This document shows, piece after piece, positions 8,144-15,597 of a stretch of DNA of 64,000 bases (the stretch's first letter is position 1; every line of letters starts with the position of its first letter). Source of the stretch: Ponticaulis koreensis DSM 19734 (lineage in GTDB: Bacteria; Pseudomonadota; Alphaproteobacteria; Caulobacterales; Hyphomonadaceae). Under the pieces are notes generated by a model. It worked only from the letters and a program-made list of their open reading frames with translations, was not told the origin of the DNA and made no database searches. Made by a program: the position numbers and the translations under genes. The stretch lies in NCBI RefSeq assembly GCF_000420665.1, contig NZ_ATVJ01000001.1:1116001-1180000 (forward strand). The letters run 5' to 3'.

Positions 8144-8974
8144 CTACGCAGAGAGTTTGAGAAGGTTCTGCGCCTGCTCAACCCAGCCTTCACGCTGCAC
8201 ACGGCCTTTGAAAGACAGCTTTTCGTCCAGCCATGCAATGTTCTCAGGCGTCCAGCCTGCAATCTGGCTGAAGTGGTAAATTCCCTTATCGTTCAGAACA
8301 GCGCTCAGTTTCGGGCCGATGCCTTTGATCTGGGTGAGGTCGTCGGCTTCGCCTTCGGCCGCTTCCAGAAGCATTGGCATGTCGGAGACGGTTTCAACCG
8401 TGTCTTCGACGATCTCCTCGGCTGTGTCCTCTACGTCTTTGAACGCTTCCACGACTTCTTCGACAGCCGCTTCAGCGGTATCTTCAACCGTGTCTTCTGC
8501 AGGTGCTTCAGGAGGCGTCATTACGAGTTCGACCTGATCCGCGCATTTCTTCGCCGCAGCAGTCATCGTCGCCATAACGGTGTCCATGCTGGCAGGTGAC
8601 ATCGCGTCAAACTTGCCGTCCTGCCATTGATCAAACCATTTGGACCAGAATTCGCCGGGCATTTTGTACGGCATTTTCATCCAGCCTGGCAGCGCGGCAT
8701 AGGCCACAGCAGCATTTTCCCAGGCCTTCATGTTTGCATCAGCCATCAGGTGGAAGGCTTCGCGCGTGCTATCAGCAGAAGAGGCGGTGTAGCTGACATT
8801 CGGCATTGGCATCGGGCCTTTGCTCCAGCTAACCTTCCATGGCATTTCAATTTTCGTCGCCAGTTCGCGCTGGCGTTCCATGGTTTCTTGAGTGGCGCGC
8901 ATGTTATCAAAAGCCGCCTGCATGAGTGTAGTCGCGGTTTTGTTTGCATCGCGTACAAATGTCGGAAACAACAT
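8144..8974 (-). CDS. Phasin-like protein fused to a C-terminal helix-hairpin-helix domain
   Basis: A 276-residue protein. The N-terminal half (about 1-150) is helical and amphipathic (TLMQAAFDNMRATQETMERQ), with the Trp/Met/Pro-rich segments seen in polyhydroxyalkanoate granule-coating phasins. An acidic, Ala/Glu/Val-rich linker (about 155-205, repeated EDT, VED and EEV units) leads to a helix-hairpin-helix domain (211-276, LTQIKGIGPKLSAVL ... KGRVQREGWVEQA) of the type found in NuoE-associated and other Hyphomonadaceae proteins. GAGAGGTG lies 7 nt before the ATG at 8974; a GTG at 8986 overlaps it and is rejected. The upstream palindrome at 9016-9038 resembles PhaR operators, which supports the granule assignment. 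The HhH domain could bind nucleic acid or protein; its role here is unknown. Confidence 0.7.
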   Translation of the reverse strand: MLFPTFVRDANKTATTLMQAAFDNMRATQETMERQRELATKIEMPWKVSWSKGPMPMPNVSYTASSADSTREAFHLMADANMKAWENAAVAYAALPGWMKMPYKMPGEFWSKWFDQWQDGKFDAMSPASMDTVMATMTAAAKKCADQVELVMTPPEAPAEDTVEDTAEAAVEEVVEAFKDVEDTAEEIVEDTVETVSDMPMLLEAAEGEADDLTQIKGIGPKLSAVLNDKGIYHFSQIAGWTPENIAWLDEKLSFKGRVQREGWVEQAQNLLKLSA

Positions 8975-9015
8975 GATTTGTATCACCTCTCAGTTATCTA
9001 CGCTAGGTATAACAT

Positions 9016-9038
9016 ATTATTGTGCACTGCACAATAAT
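9016..9038. promoter_or_regulatory. PhaR-like palindromic operator
   Basis: ATTATTGTGCA, one C, TGCACAATAAT: perfect 11-bp arms with a single central base, 42 nt upstream of the phasin-like start. The TGCA-N-TGCA core is like the sites bound by the phasin repressor PhaR in alphaproteobacteria. It could also affect murI, which starts at 9068 in the other direction. Confidence 0.6.
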
Positions 9039-9067
9039 TCAGTCTAAATGAAGTTTGCGAGTGCGAA

Positions 9068-9889
9068 ATGAAGACGCCCCATTGTTTAGTGTTTGATTCA
9101 GGCATGGGTGGCCTGACTGTTGTATCTGAACTTGAAAAACAGGGCTTTTCAGGGCGCGTATCTTATGCGGCGGATACGGGCTTCTTTCCCTATGGAAACA
9201 AATCCGATGCAGAACTGACGCGTCGTATTCCCGCCATCGCGCGTGGACTGATCGATGCAACAGCGCCGGATATCTTTGTGATTGCCTGCAATACCGCCAG
9301 CACGCTTGCGCTACAAATTGTGCGGGCAGTTATCGATATACCGGTTGTCGGGACTGTTCCGGCGATCAAACCGGCGGCTTTGAAAACGCAAACCGGAACA
9401 ATCGGCGTGCTCGCGACGCCCGGCACGTTGAGGCGCGCTTATACGGATGCACTCATCCACGAATTCGCACGTGAGAAACGCGTCCTCACGTACGGAAGCG
9501 TTGAGCTTGTGGAAATGGCAGAACGTTTTGCCGCCGGTGAGCCGGTTTCTGATGCGGAACTCAAAAGCGTTCTGGACCAGTTGATCCTGCAGCTCGGTGG
9601 AGACGCCATCGATATCATCGTGCTTGCCTGCACGCATTTCCCGTTGCTTCGTGAGCGCTTGTCGGCGCTCGTGCCCGCGGGCGTCCAACTCGTTGATTCA
9701 GGTGAAGCCATTGCAAGGCGGGTGCTGAGCCTGCTCCCTGAAAACGCGATGAAATCTGAAGCCGGGAATGTCGAGCGAGGCGAACTCTATACTACGGGTG
9801 CATCGCCATCTATGGAGCGGCTGGTGGCGGCCTCCGGCCGGTTCGGGTTCACCGACTTCAAGACGATAAACCCGACTGACTGGCTCTAG
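9068..9889 (+). CDS. murI: Glutamate racemase
   Basis: A 273-residue Asp/Glu racemase making D-glutamate for peptidoglycan. The two catalytic cysteines are present: Cys74 in VIACNTAST and Cys188 in IIVLACTHFPLL. DSGMGGLTV (10-18), YAADTGFFPYG and LVDSGEAIARRV are family hallmarks. Length is standard. It starts 94 nt from the divergent phasin-like gene and ends 5 nt before the convergent VOC gene without a visible terminator. Confidence 0.95.
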   Translation: MKTPHCLVFDSGMGGLTVVSELEKQGFSGRVSYAADTGFFPYGNKSDAELTRRIPAIARGLIDATAPDIFVIACNTASTLALQIVRAVIDIPVVGTVPAIKPAALKTQTGTIGVLATPGTLRRAYTDALIHEFAREKRVLTYGSVELVEMAERFAAGEPVSDAELKSVLDQLILQLGGDAIDIIVLACTHFPLLRERLSALVPAGVQLVDSGEAIARRVLSLLPENAMKSEAGNVERGELYTTGASPSMERLVAASGRFGFTDFKTINPTDWL

Positions 9890-9894
9890 GCTGA

Positions 9895-10266
9895 TCAGCC
9901 CTTCATGTAGAAGACAGCAAGTTTGTTGCCGTCCAGATCGCGGAAATAGCTAAAGTCGCCGAATTCGCCGCGTGGGCCCGGCTCGCCTTCGCACGTACCG
10001 CCAAGTTCCAGTGCTTTATCGTGAGCTGCGGCGACGATGTCCGGCGAGTCGACCTTGAAGGCCGTCATCTGGCCATTGCCGATCGTCGCAGGTTCATTAT
10101 TGCCCGGCGTGTTTACGGCAAAAAGCTGGCCTGAAGCAAAGGCATAGCCTTGGCCGTGTTCACCGAATTTCATGGCAGGTTTTGCGCCGAGTACTGGCAT
10201 GAGCTGGTTGTAGAATTCAACGGCTTTATGGACATCATTCGTGCCCACCATTTGATAACCGATCAT
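9895..10266 (-). CDS. VOC-superfamily (glyoxalase/bleomycin-resistance-like) protein
   Basis: A 123-residue single-unit vicinal-oxygen-chelate protein: two beta-alpha-beta-beta-beta modules, starting MIGYQMVGTNDVHKAVEFYN and ending FRDLDGNKLAVFY, the usual VOC terminal strand. The natural substrate of such proteins cannot be told from the sequence. AGGAGAGGG sits 4 nt before the ATG, but this Shine-Dalgarno is one arm of a perfect 10-bp hairpin (10271-10300), so translation may be controlled. A GTGAACA/TGTTCAC palindrome lies farther upstream. Confidence 0.85.
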   Translation of the reverse strand: MIGYQMVGTNDVHKAVEFYNQLMPVLGAKPAMKFGEHGQGYAFASGQLFAVNTPGNNEPATIGNGQMTAFKVDSPDIVAAAHDKALELGGTCEGEPGPRGEFGDFSYFRDLDGNKLAVFYMKG

Positions 10267-10270
10267 ATTT

Positions 10271-10300
10271 CCCTCTCCTGTATGTGACCTCAGGAGAGGG
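10271..10300 (-). promoter_or_regulatory. Hairpin that sequesters the Shine-Dalgarno of the VOC gene
   Basis: On the minus strand the 5' arm CCCTCTCCTG pairs perfectly with CAGGAGAGGG across the 10-nt loop AGGTCACATA. The 3' arm contains the full ribosome-binding site (AGGAGAGGG, then AAAT, then the ATG). In RNA it would hide the site, as in RNA thermometers or ligand-controlled leaders. At the DNA level it is also a perfect inverted repeat. Confidence 0.6.
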
Positions 10301-10336
10301 TAGATGAAGCGGCTTTCGCGGCGTAATAAATTATTT

Positions 10337-10351
10337 GTGAACAGTGTTCAC
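10337..10351. promoter_or_regulatory. TetR-type operator-like palindrome
   Basis: GTGAACA-G-TGTTCAC, perfect 7-bp arms. It overlaps the stop codon of the decarboxylase gene and lies 71 nt upstream of the VOC start, in the right place for an operator of the VOC gene. The sequence is like operators of TetR/AcrR-family repressors. No regulator gene lies beside it. Confidence 0.4.
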
Positions 10352-11544
10352 TCTTTTGACGTGGAGTACCAGTCAGCGTCCGCAAGCACTTGTTTTTTCG
10401 AGAAAACAGACTGCCATGGCGTGTCGTTTGTGATCAGATCGCGCGCTTCGCCATAGCCATTGAAACGGGTCTGCATTGTCACGCCATAAGCGCCCAGCAT
10501 ACCGATTTCGATCACGTCGCCTTCTTCGATATCTTCCGGCAGGAAGATCGGGCCCTGAACGACATCAGATGAGTCACACGTCGGGCCAAACAGACGGAAC
10601 GCTTTGAGGCGTTTTGACGGTTTGGAGCCGTTGCGGATCAGACGTGTCGGATAGGTCCAGTCGCAATGAGCTGCGTCATAGAGCGTGCCGAATGCGCCGT
10701 CATTGATGTAGACAGAGTTGCCGCGAACCAATGTGACTTCAGTCAGAATGGAGCTGCTCTCTGCAACAAGCGCGCGGCCCGGCTCACACCAGAGCTCTGC
10801 GTCTTTTGCGACAGGCATAGCTGCGAAGGCTTCGTGGATCGCATCCGTGAACAGGTGCATTGGAGGCGGCTCTTTGCCCGGATAGGCAACAGGGAAACCA
10901 CCACCGACATCGATAATGTCGACGGCAACATCTGCTTCAAGAATGAGGCGGGAGAGGTGCTCGCAATGAACTGACCATGCGTAAGGGTCCATGCACTGGC
11001 TGCCAGGGTGGAAGCTCATGCCGAGACGTTCAGCATATGGACGAACAGCGCGCAGAATGTCTGGCGTGTCAGTCGCGTTTGCGCCAAATTTGCCATCGAT
11101 CGGCATTTCCGCACCCTGGTTTGATACGCCGACGCGCAGGACAAGTGTTAGGTCTTCAGCTTCACCAGTGGCAGCGAAGATTTTCTCTGCTTCTTCCATG
11201 CAGTCGAAAGAGAAAGTACGGACGCCGTAATCGAAATACGCGCTTGTAATTGCTTTGCGGGATTTCACCGGGTGCATGAACGCGATCTCTGCATTCGGGC
11301 AGAGACGGGCGACCGCTTCGACTTCGCGCATGGATGCAGCGTCGAAATGCGTGATGCCATTCGCATAGAGCTCTTTGAGCACCCATGCAGAAGGGTTGGC
11401 TTTCACTGCGTAGAGTGCGTGGCCTTTAAAGTTCGTGGAGAACCATTGCGCCGCCTGACGAAGCAGATGCGGGCGATTGCAAGCAATGGGCCGGTCGGTA
11501 TCCTCATGCCGGACCAGGTCCCAGGGTGTGTCGTAGGAAGTCAT
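10348..11544 (-). CDS. Ornithine decarboxylase-like fold-III PLP enzyme
   Basis: A 398-residue group IV (alanine-racemase fold) amino acid decarboxylase. The PLP lysine is Lys48 in YAVKANP. HPGSQ (179-183), the glycine-rich GGGFP (214-218), EPGR (254-257) and the active-site cysteine Cys323 in PTCDSSD complete the set of ornithine-decarboxylase motifs. Expected reaction: ornithine (or lysine) to putrescine (or cadaverine). Within this family ODC and lysine/ornithine decarboxylases are not separable by eye. Start: ATG at 11544 with GGGGG upstream; an in-frame TTG twelve codons earlier is rejected. The 5' leader resembles the alphaproteobacterial speF RNA motif. Together with aguA/aguB and speD it makes this region a polyamine neighbourhood. 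Confidence 0.9.
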   Translation of the reverse strand: MTSYDTPWDLVRHEDTDRPIACNRPHLLRQAAQWFSTNFKGHALYAVKANPSAWVLKELYANGITHFDAASMREVEAVARLCPNAEIAFMHPVKSRKAITSAYFDYGVRTFSFDCMEEAEKIFAATGEAEDLTLVLRVGVSNQGAEMPIDGKFGANATDTPDILRAVRPYAERLGMSFHPGSQCMDPYAWSVHCEHLSRLILEADVAVDIIDVGGGFPVAYPGKEPPPMHLFTDAIHEAFAAMPVAKDAELWCEPGRALVAESSSILTEVTLVRGNSVYINDGAFGTLYDAAHCDWTYPTRLIRNGSKPSKRLKAFRLFGPTCDSSDVVQGPIFLPEDIEEGDVIEIGMLGAYGVTMQTRFNGYGEARDLITNDTPWQSVFSKKQVLADADWYSTSKE

Positions 11545-11700
11545 GACACAAATACCCCCGTGTTTAAGTTTCAAACCCAAACCGGCGTTAGTGCGGCCGT
11601 CGACCTATATTGCTTTCGCAGGGAAAGGAACATGGATCCGATGTCCGCCGGAACGGTGCACATAATGATTCACGACCCCCGAGTAAACCGTAAAATTCAC
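11545..11700 (-). ncRNA. Candidate speF-type leader RNA of the decarboxylase gene
   Basis: The unusually long untranslated stretch before the decarboxylase reads, on the minus strand, GGATCCATGTTCCTTTCCC, then CCTGCGAAAGC, then CGGCCGCACTAACGCCGG, then a GTTT/AAAC stem just before the ribosome-binding site. Alphaproteobacterial ornithine decarboxylase genes carry the speF cis-regulatory RNA family, and these blocks match what I remember of it. The call rests on recollection plus position, not on a covariance search. Confidence 0.45.
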
Positions 11701-11818
11701 CTGACACGAATATTTCACGCCGCTTCAGCCAGTTATTGTGTAGAAGGAACGTTTTTGTCGGGCCGAATGTTCCGGCGTGACGGGCACTCTGCGAGATATG
11801 CGGGCTTTGAGTAAGACT

Positions 11819-12886
11819 ATGAAATTTTTCACGGGCAAGGCAAGTTTTGCAGCTGGGCTGGGGTTGATGCTCTGTCTTGCTGCGTGCGAACCGTCTGCCG
11901 GTAGCGGCGTGGATGCTGGTCGCACAGACGAACGGATCGTCATTGCGGGCAGCTCAACCGTTGCGCCCTTTGTGACGCGGGCTGCAGAGTATTTTGGCGC
12001 CACCAGCGAATACCGGGTCCCGATTGTCGAGACGACCGGCACGGGTGGCGGCATTCGCCTGTTTTGTGAAGGTGATGGCCCCGATACGATTTCTATCGCG
12101 ACAGCATCTCGGCGCATGACAGAGAGCGAACAAGAATACTGCGCGAGCAATGGCGTGTCAGACTTTCTGGAATTGCCGCTTGGCAGTGACGGTATTGTGC
12201 TGATCAATGCGCTCAACGGGCCGGAGATCGAGCTCACGGACCGCGAGATCTTTCTGGCCCTCGCGAAGACCGTTCCAACACGGCGTGGTCTTGCCGCGAA
12301 CCCTTACCAGTTCTGGTCGGAGATCAATCCCGAATTGCCGGATATGCGGATCGAGGTGTACGGCCCTCCACCGACATCGGGCACGCGCGATGCCTTTACT
12401 GAGATTGTCTTGGAGCGCGGCGCGCTGCGTCTGCCGGAGATTGTCGATCTGCGTGAGAGTGACGCCGAAACCTATAATGCCGTAGCGCATACAATCCGCA
12501 CAGATGGGCACTGGCTGGATTCCGGTGAAAACGACACACAAATCGTGCAGGCGCTAATCCGTAGCCCGTCTGCGCTTGGCGTTGCCGGCTATTCCTATCT
12601 TGAGCAAAGCAGCGACCGCGTAAAACCGGCCTCGGTCAATGGCACACTGCCCGACGAGGCTTCCATTATGAGCGGCGATTATGCCGTTTCGCGTTCACTC
12701 TTCCTCTATGTGAAGCGTAGCCATATCGAGCAAGTGCCTGCGCTTCGCCCGTTTCTGGACGAGCTATTCTCAGATGTTGCGATGGGTGAGGGCGGCTATC
12801 TGGTCGAGGTCGGGTTGATCCCGCTTTCGCTGGATGATCGGGCAAACGTATTGACGATTTCGCAATCAGAAACGCCCGACCCTTAA
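11819..12886 (+). CDS. PstS-like phosphate-binding lipoprotein
   Basis: A 355-residue substrate-binding protein. The start used is the ATG at 11819 because it places a lipobox (LCLAAC, Cys23) after a hydrophobic run; the frame is open 14 codons farther upstream. RIVIAGSSTVAPFVTRAAEYF, then TTGTGGGIRLFC and ATASRRMTESE, are the phosphate-binding signature of PBP-like/PstS proteins, which capture phosphate for an ABC importer. No pstC, pstA, pstB or phoU lies nearby, so it acts with a transporter elsewhere or as a sensor. A lipidated phosphatase gene is 24 kb away. It converges on nrdB. Confidence 0.85.
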   Translation: MKFFTGKASFAAGLGLMLCLAACEPSAGSGVDAGRTDERIVIAGSSTVAPFVTRAAEYFGATSEYRVPIVETTGTGGGIRLFCEGDGPDTISIATASRRMTESEQEYCASNGVSDFLELPLGSDGIVLINALNGPEIELTDREIFLALAKTVPTRRGLAANPYQFWSEINPELPDMRIEVYGPPPTSGTRDAFTEIVLERGALRLPEIVDLRESDAETYNAVAHTIRTDGHWLDSGENDTQIVQALIRSPSALGVAGYSYLEQSSDRVKPASVNGTLPDEASIMSGDYAVSRSLFLYVKRSHIEQVPALRPFLDELFSDVAMGEGGYLVEVGLIPLSLDDRANVLTISQSETPDP

Positions 12887-12896
12887 GGGCCGGGCG
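12873..12896. terminator. Hairpin between the PstS-like gene and nrdB
   Basis: CGCCCG A CCC, loop TTAA, GGG C CGGGCG: a nine-pair stem with one A-C mismatch that spans the stop codon of the PstS-like gene. There is no T run on either side, so termination is plausible but weakly supported. Confidence 0.4.
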
Positions 12897-12923
12897 GTAA
12901 TCCGGTTTCGATTTCTACAAGCC

Positions 12924-13949
12924 TTATTCGGCAGCCGGAAGCTTTGATTTATCGAAGCGGGACCAGACGCCTGCATCGCCATGCCAGTCGCCTTGCGTCG
13001 CGCCTTTGGAATACTCGGTTGCGCGCGCTTCGAAGAAGTTTGCGTGCTCAACACCGTTGAGGATTTCCGTCAGCCAAGGAATAGGGTGTTTGTCGACACC
13101 GAAGATCGGCTTCAGCTTGAGCTGTCCGAGGCGCCAGTCAGCGATATAGCGGATATATTGCTGGATATCGTGCGGCGTCATGCCTTCAACTTCACCGGCC
13201 TCGAAGGCCAGCTCGATGAATTTGTCTTCCAGCATAACCACTGTGCGGCAGGCCTCGGTGATACGCTCTGCGAGCGTGTCGTTCATAATTCCTGTCTCAT
13301 CACAGAAGGTGTGGAAGAGCTTGATCATGCCTTCGCAGTGAAGTGACTCATCGCGCACAGACCAGGTCACGATCTGTCCCATGCCCTTCATTTTGTTGAA
13401 GCGCGGGAAGTTCATCAGCATCGCGAAAGACGCAAACAGCTGCAGACCCTCAGTGAAGCCGCCGAAGACAGCCATGGATGTGGCGATGTCTTCATACGAC
13501 TCACAACCAAACTGACCCAGATAGTCATGCTTGGCAGCCATTTCCTCATACTCCATGAAGGCGGAGAATTCAGAATCCGGCATGCCGATGGTTTCCAGAA
13601 GCAGCGCGTAAGCCGCAATGTGGATCGTCTCCATATTGGAGAAGCATGACAGCATCATGGACACCTCTGTCGGTTTGAACAGAGGCATGTAGTTTTCCAT
13701 ATAGTTCGCGCCGACTTCCACGTCGGACTGCGTGAAGAAACGGAAAATCTGCGTCAGGAGGTTGCGCTCCTTATCGTTCAGCTTGACCGCCCAGTCTTTA
13801 CAGTCTTCACCCAGCGGAACCTCTTCCGGCATCCAGTGAACCTGCTGCTGTTTCTTCCAGAAATCATAGGCCCAAGGATATCGGAAAGGCTTGTAAGCCT
13901 TTGAAGGAATTAGGAGTCCCGGTTTGCCGGTGATGAGGCCGTCTGCCAT
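12924..13949 (-). CDS. nrdB: Class Ia ribonucleoside-diphosphate reductase, beta subunit
   Basis: The 341-residue radical-generating subunit of ribonucleotide reductase. Iron ligands and the radical tyrosine can be placed by the spacing of the E. coli protein: Asp76, Glu107, His110 and Tyr114 (ETIHIAAY), followed by later ligands in EYEEMAAKH and RDESLHCEGM. Start: ATG at 13949 with GGAG upstream; the GTG four codons earlier is rejected. It supplies dNTPs together with NrdA, whose gene is on the same strand but 7 kb away. The promoter region has a NrdR-like box at 13974-13989 and a weaker one 32 bp farther, plus a GANTC site, consistent with NrdR and cell-cycle control. Confidence 0.96.
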   Translation of the reverse strand: MADGLITGKPGLLIPSKAYKPFRYPWAYDFWKKQQQVHWMPEEVPLGEDCKDWAVKLNDKERNLLTQIFRFFTQSDVEVGANYMENYMPLFKPTEVSMMLSCFSNMETIHIAAYALLLETIGMPDSEFSAFMEYEEMAAKHDYLGQFGCESYEDIATSMAVFGGFTEGLQLFASFAMLMNFPRFNKMKGMGQIVTWSVRDESLHCEGMIKLFHTFCDETGIMNDTLAERITEACRTVVMLEDKFIELAFEAGEVEGMTPHDIQQYIRYIADWRLGQLKLKPIFGVDKHPIPWLTEILNGVEHANFFEARATEYSKGATQGDWHGDAGVWSRFDKSKLPAAE

Positions 13950-13973
13950 GATGTGCTCCACGAGTCGCGTTAA

Positions 13974-14021
13974 CTACAAGATATAGTGCGCCTCTTGTTA
14001 AAATCACGCAAGTGATGGTGT
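13974..14021. promoter_or_regulatory. Candidate NrdR box pair upstream of nrdB
   Basis: CTACAAGATATAGTGC (13974-13989) matches the core of the better nrdA-side box (ACACTAGATATAGTGT). A weaker match ending ATGGTGT (14006-14021) lies 32 bp away, about three helical turns, the usual arrangement of paired NrdR sites. Confidence 0.4.
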
Positions 14022-14173
14022 GTCGTAGCCAGATGTTTTCCACTGTTAACCTCTGTCTGTGGATAAGTTTGGCCCCTCCAATTCTGGGATATGGATTCAA
14101 ATGTTTTCGACGGTCATGATCAAGTATACCTTGACCGCCAGTTCTCATAGCGGATGACCACGGAGAATTCTGT

Positions 14174-15364
14174 ATGACTGACTTCGAGCGATCAAACTAC
14201 ATTATCTCTACGGTTGCAGCCCATATGCGCAAGAAAAAGCGACGACTTGGGGATGTTAAAAATGCACATCACAACAGTGGGGCTGTCAGATTTGACGACT
14301 ATGTGTCGGGACGAGGCAAAGGCAGAGTGAACTTTCCGGCAGAACTGAAGCGGTTCATGAAAGAATACCTGCCAGAAATAAAGTTTCAGCGCAAAGCAGG
14401 TGATAATTTCTTGTTCCGAATGGAAATCTCGGACACGGCATGGCTGATGTTCGAAGTCGAGAAAATATTTGGCTACGGTGTTGGAAAAGAGTTCGGTCTC
14501 AAATTGATCTGTAGGAGTGATGCCGAAGAGCGCATTGTTTATCGCAGTTCGATTTTCGAATTATTTGATCGTGAACCGATGCGCTGGGTGTACGGTACGT
14601 TGGACGACCTGCTGAGTTGCTTCACTGAAATGGCAGAACTTATCGAGACTATCCTTCCAGCTTTACGAGAAGAATTGTTGAAAATGCTGGCGCGGCCACA
14701 CGAATCGTTTCGCGAAAGTCTGCCGAAAACTGGTGAATTGGATTATTTCGAAGCCAAAAATCTGGCTCGCGAATATTGTGCGTCTGTCCTCCCGCAATGC
14801 GATAAAGTGTTTGGGGCCTCGGCATCTTTTCCTGATGTTAAACTTACTAAAAGCGGCATTCTTCAGCTCAATAGAACTCGTCCGAGTTGGGGCTGGATGA
14901 TCACTTTGGCCGACCGGAATAGTGCCGAGTATATCAATGTCACCATTCCAATCTTGGGAACGCCGATCTTCAGGCGCGGATTTGGCGGCATATTTGCAAG
15001 CAACATAGGAATGCAGCGTTCACGGTATGAGCGAAATCCCGATGAGCTTCTGGCTTTACCGGATACGTGCATGGACGTCTCGTCAATCGATCCACCCAAG
15101 ACTGAACCGGAAGAGTATTTGAACAGCAGTGAGATTTGGCAGTGTTTCGCTGAACGTGCGGGATCTTTTGGTATGCAAACTGACAGGGTCTACAGCGTCG
15201 ATATTCGACTGGATGCGGGCGATTATTGTCGTAAACAGCGGTCAGAATGCTGGAATTTCTTCCTGGGATCTGGACCCAATGAAGAAATGAGACAAGCTTC
15301 GCATCAACTGTACTTGTGTTTCTCCGCCAGAGACGGTGAACGCATGCTCGAAACAAACCTTTGA
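14174..15364 (+). CDS. Unrecognised 396-residue protein
   Basis: I do not recognise a family. The protein begins MTDFERSNYIISTVAAHMRK with a Lys/Arg-rich patch (KKKRRLGDVK), is soluble with no signal peptide or membrane segment, and contains predicted alpha/beta segments such as TAWLMFEVEKIFGYGVGKEF and WGWMITLADRN. There are six Cys, without a clear metal motif. The sampled sequence is visibly poorer in G+C (about 45 %) than the neighbouring nrdB, and codon use differs, pointing to acquired DNA. It is transcribed divergently from nrdB with a 224-nt gap and has no co-directional partner. Possible roles such as mobile-element cargo or defence are guesses. Confidence 0.75.
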   Translation: MTDFERSNYIISTVAAHMRKKKRRLGDVKNAHHNSGAVRFDDYVSGRGKGRVNFPAELKRFMKEYLPEIKFQRKAGDNFLFRMEISDTAWLMFEVEKIFGYGVGKEFGLKLICRSDAEERIVYRSSIFELFDREPMRWVYGTLDDLLSCFTEMAELIETILPALREELLKMLARPHESFRESLPKTGELDYFEAKNLAREYCASVLPQCDKVFGASASFPDVKLTKSGILQLNRTRPSWGWMITLADRNSAEYINVTIPILGTPIFRRGFGGIFASNIGMQRSRYERNPDELLALPDTCMDVSSIDPPKTEPEEYLNSSEIWQCFAERAGSFGMQTDRVYSVDIRLDAGDYCRKQRSECWNFFLGSGPNEEMRQASHQLYLCFSARDGERMLETNL

Positions 15365-15556
15365 TACAAAGAACGCAGAGCTTAGCGGTTGAGTTCGGTC
15401 TCCAGATGTCAGAATAGCTTTTTCTGCTAAGAAGCTTTGGCGTTGGCTAGTCTGTCAGCGAGAAGCGCGATGTCTATGTGACATGGTTTCGACGCTCCTC
15501 TCTATGACCGCGCAATTCAAACGCCGCCTGCAAGGCGCTTCTTCATCCACGTAATA

Positions 15557-15579
15557 CAGCCCGCCTTGCTGACGGGCTG
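15557..15579 (-). terminator. Weak terminator-like hairpin after the TonB receptor gene
   Basis: CAGCCCG/CGGGCTG stem with a 9-nt loop, followed on the minus strand by TATTAC. No T run. Confidence 0.3.
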
Positions 15580-15597
15580 CCAGTTCAGAACGGTTGA

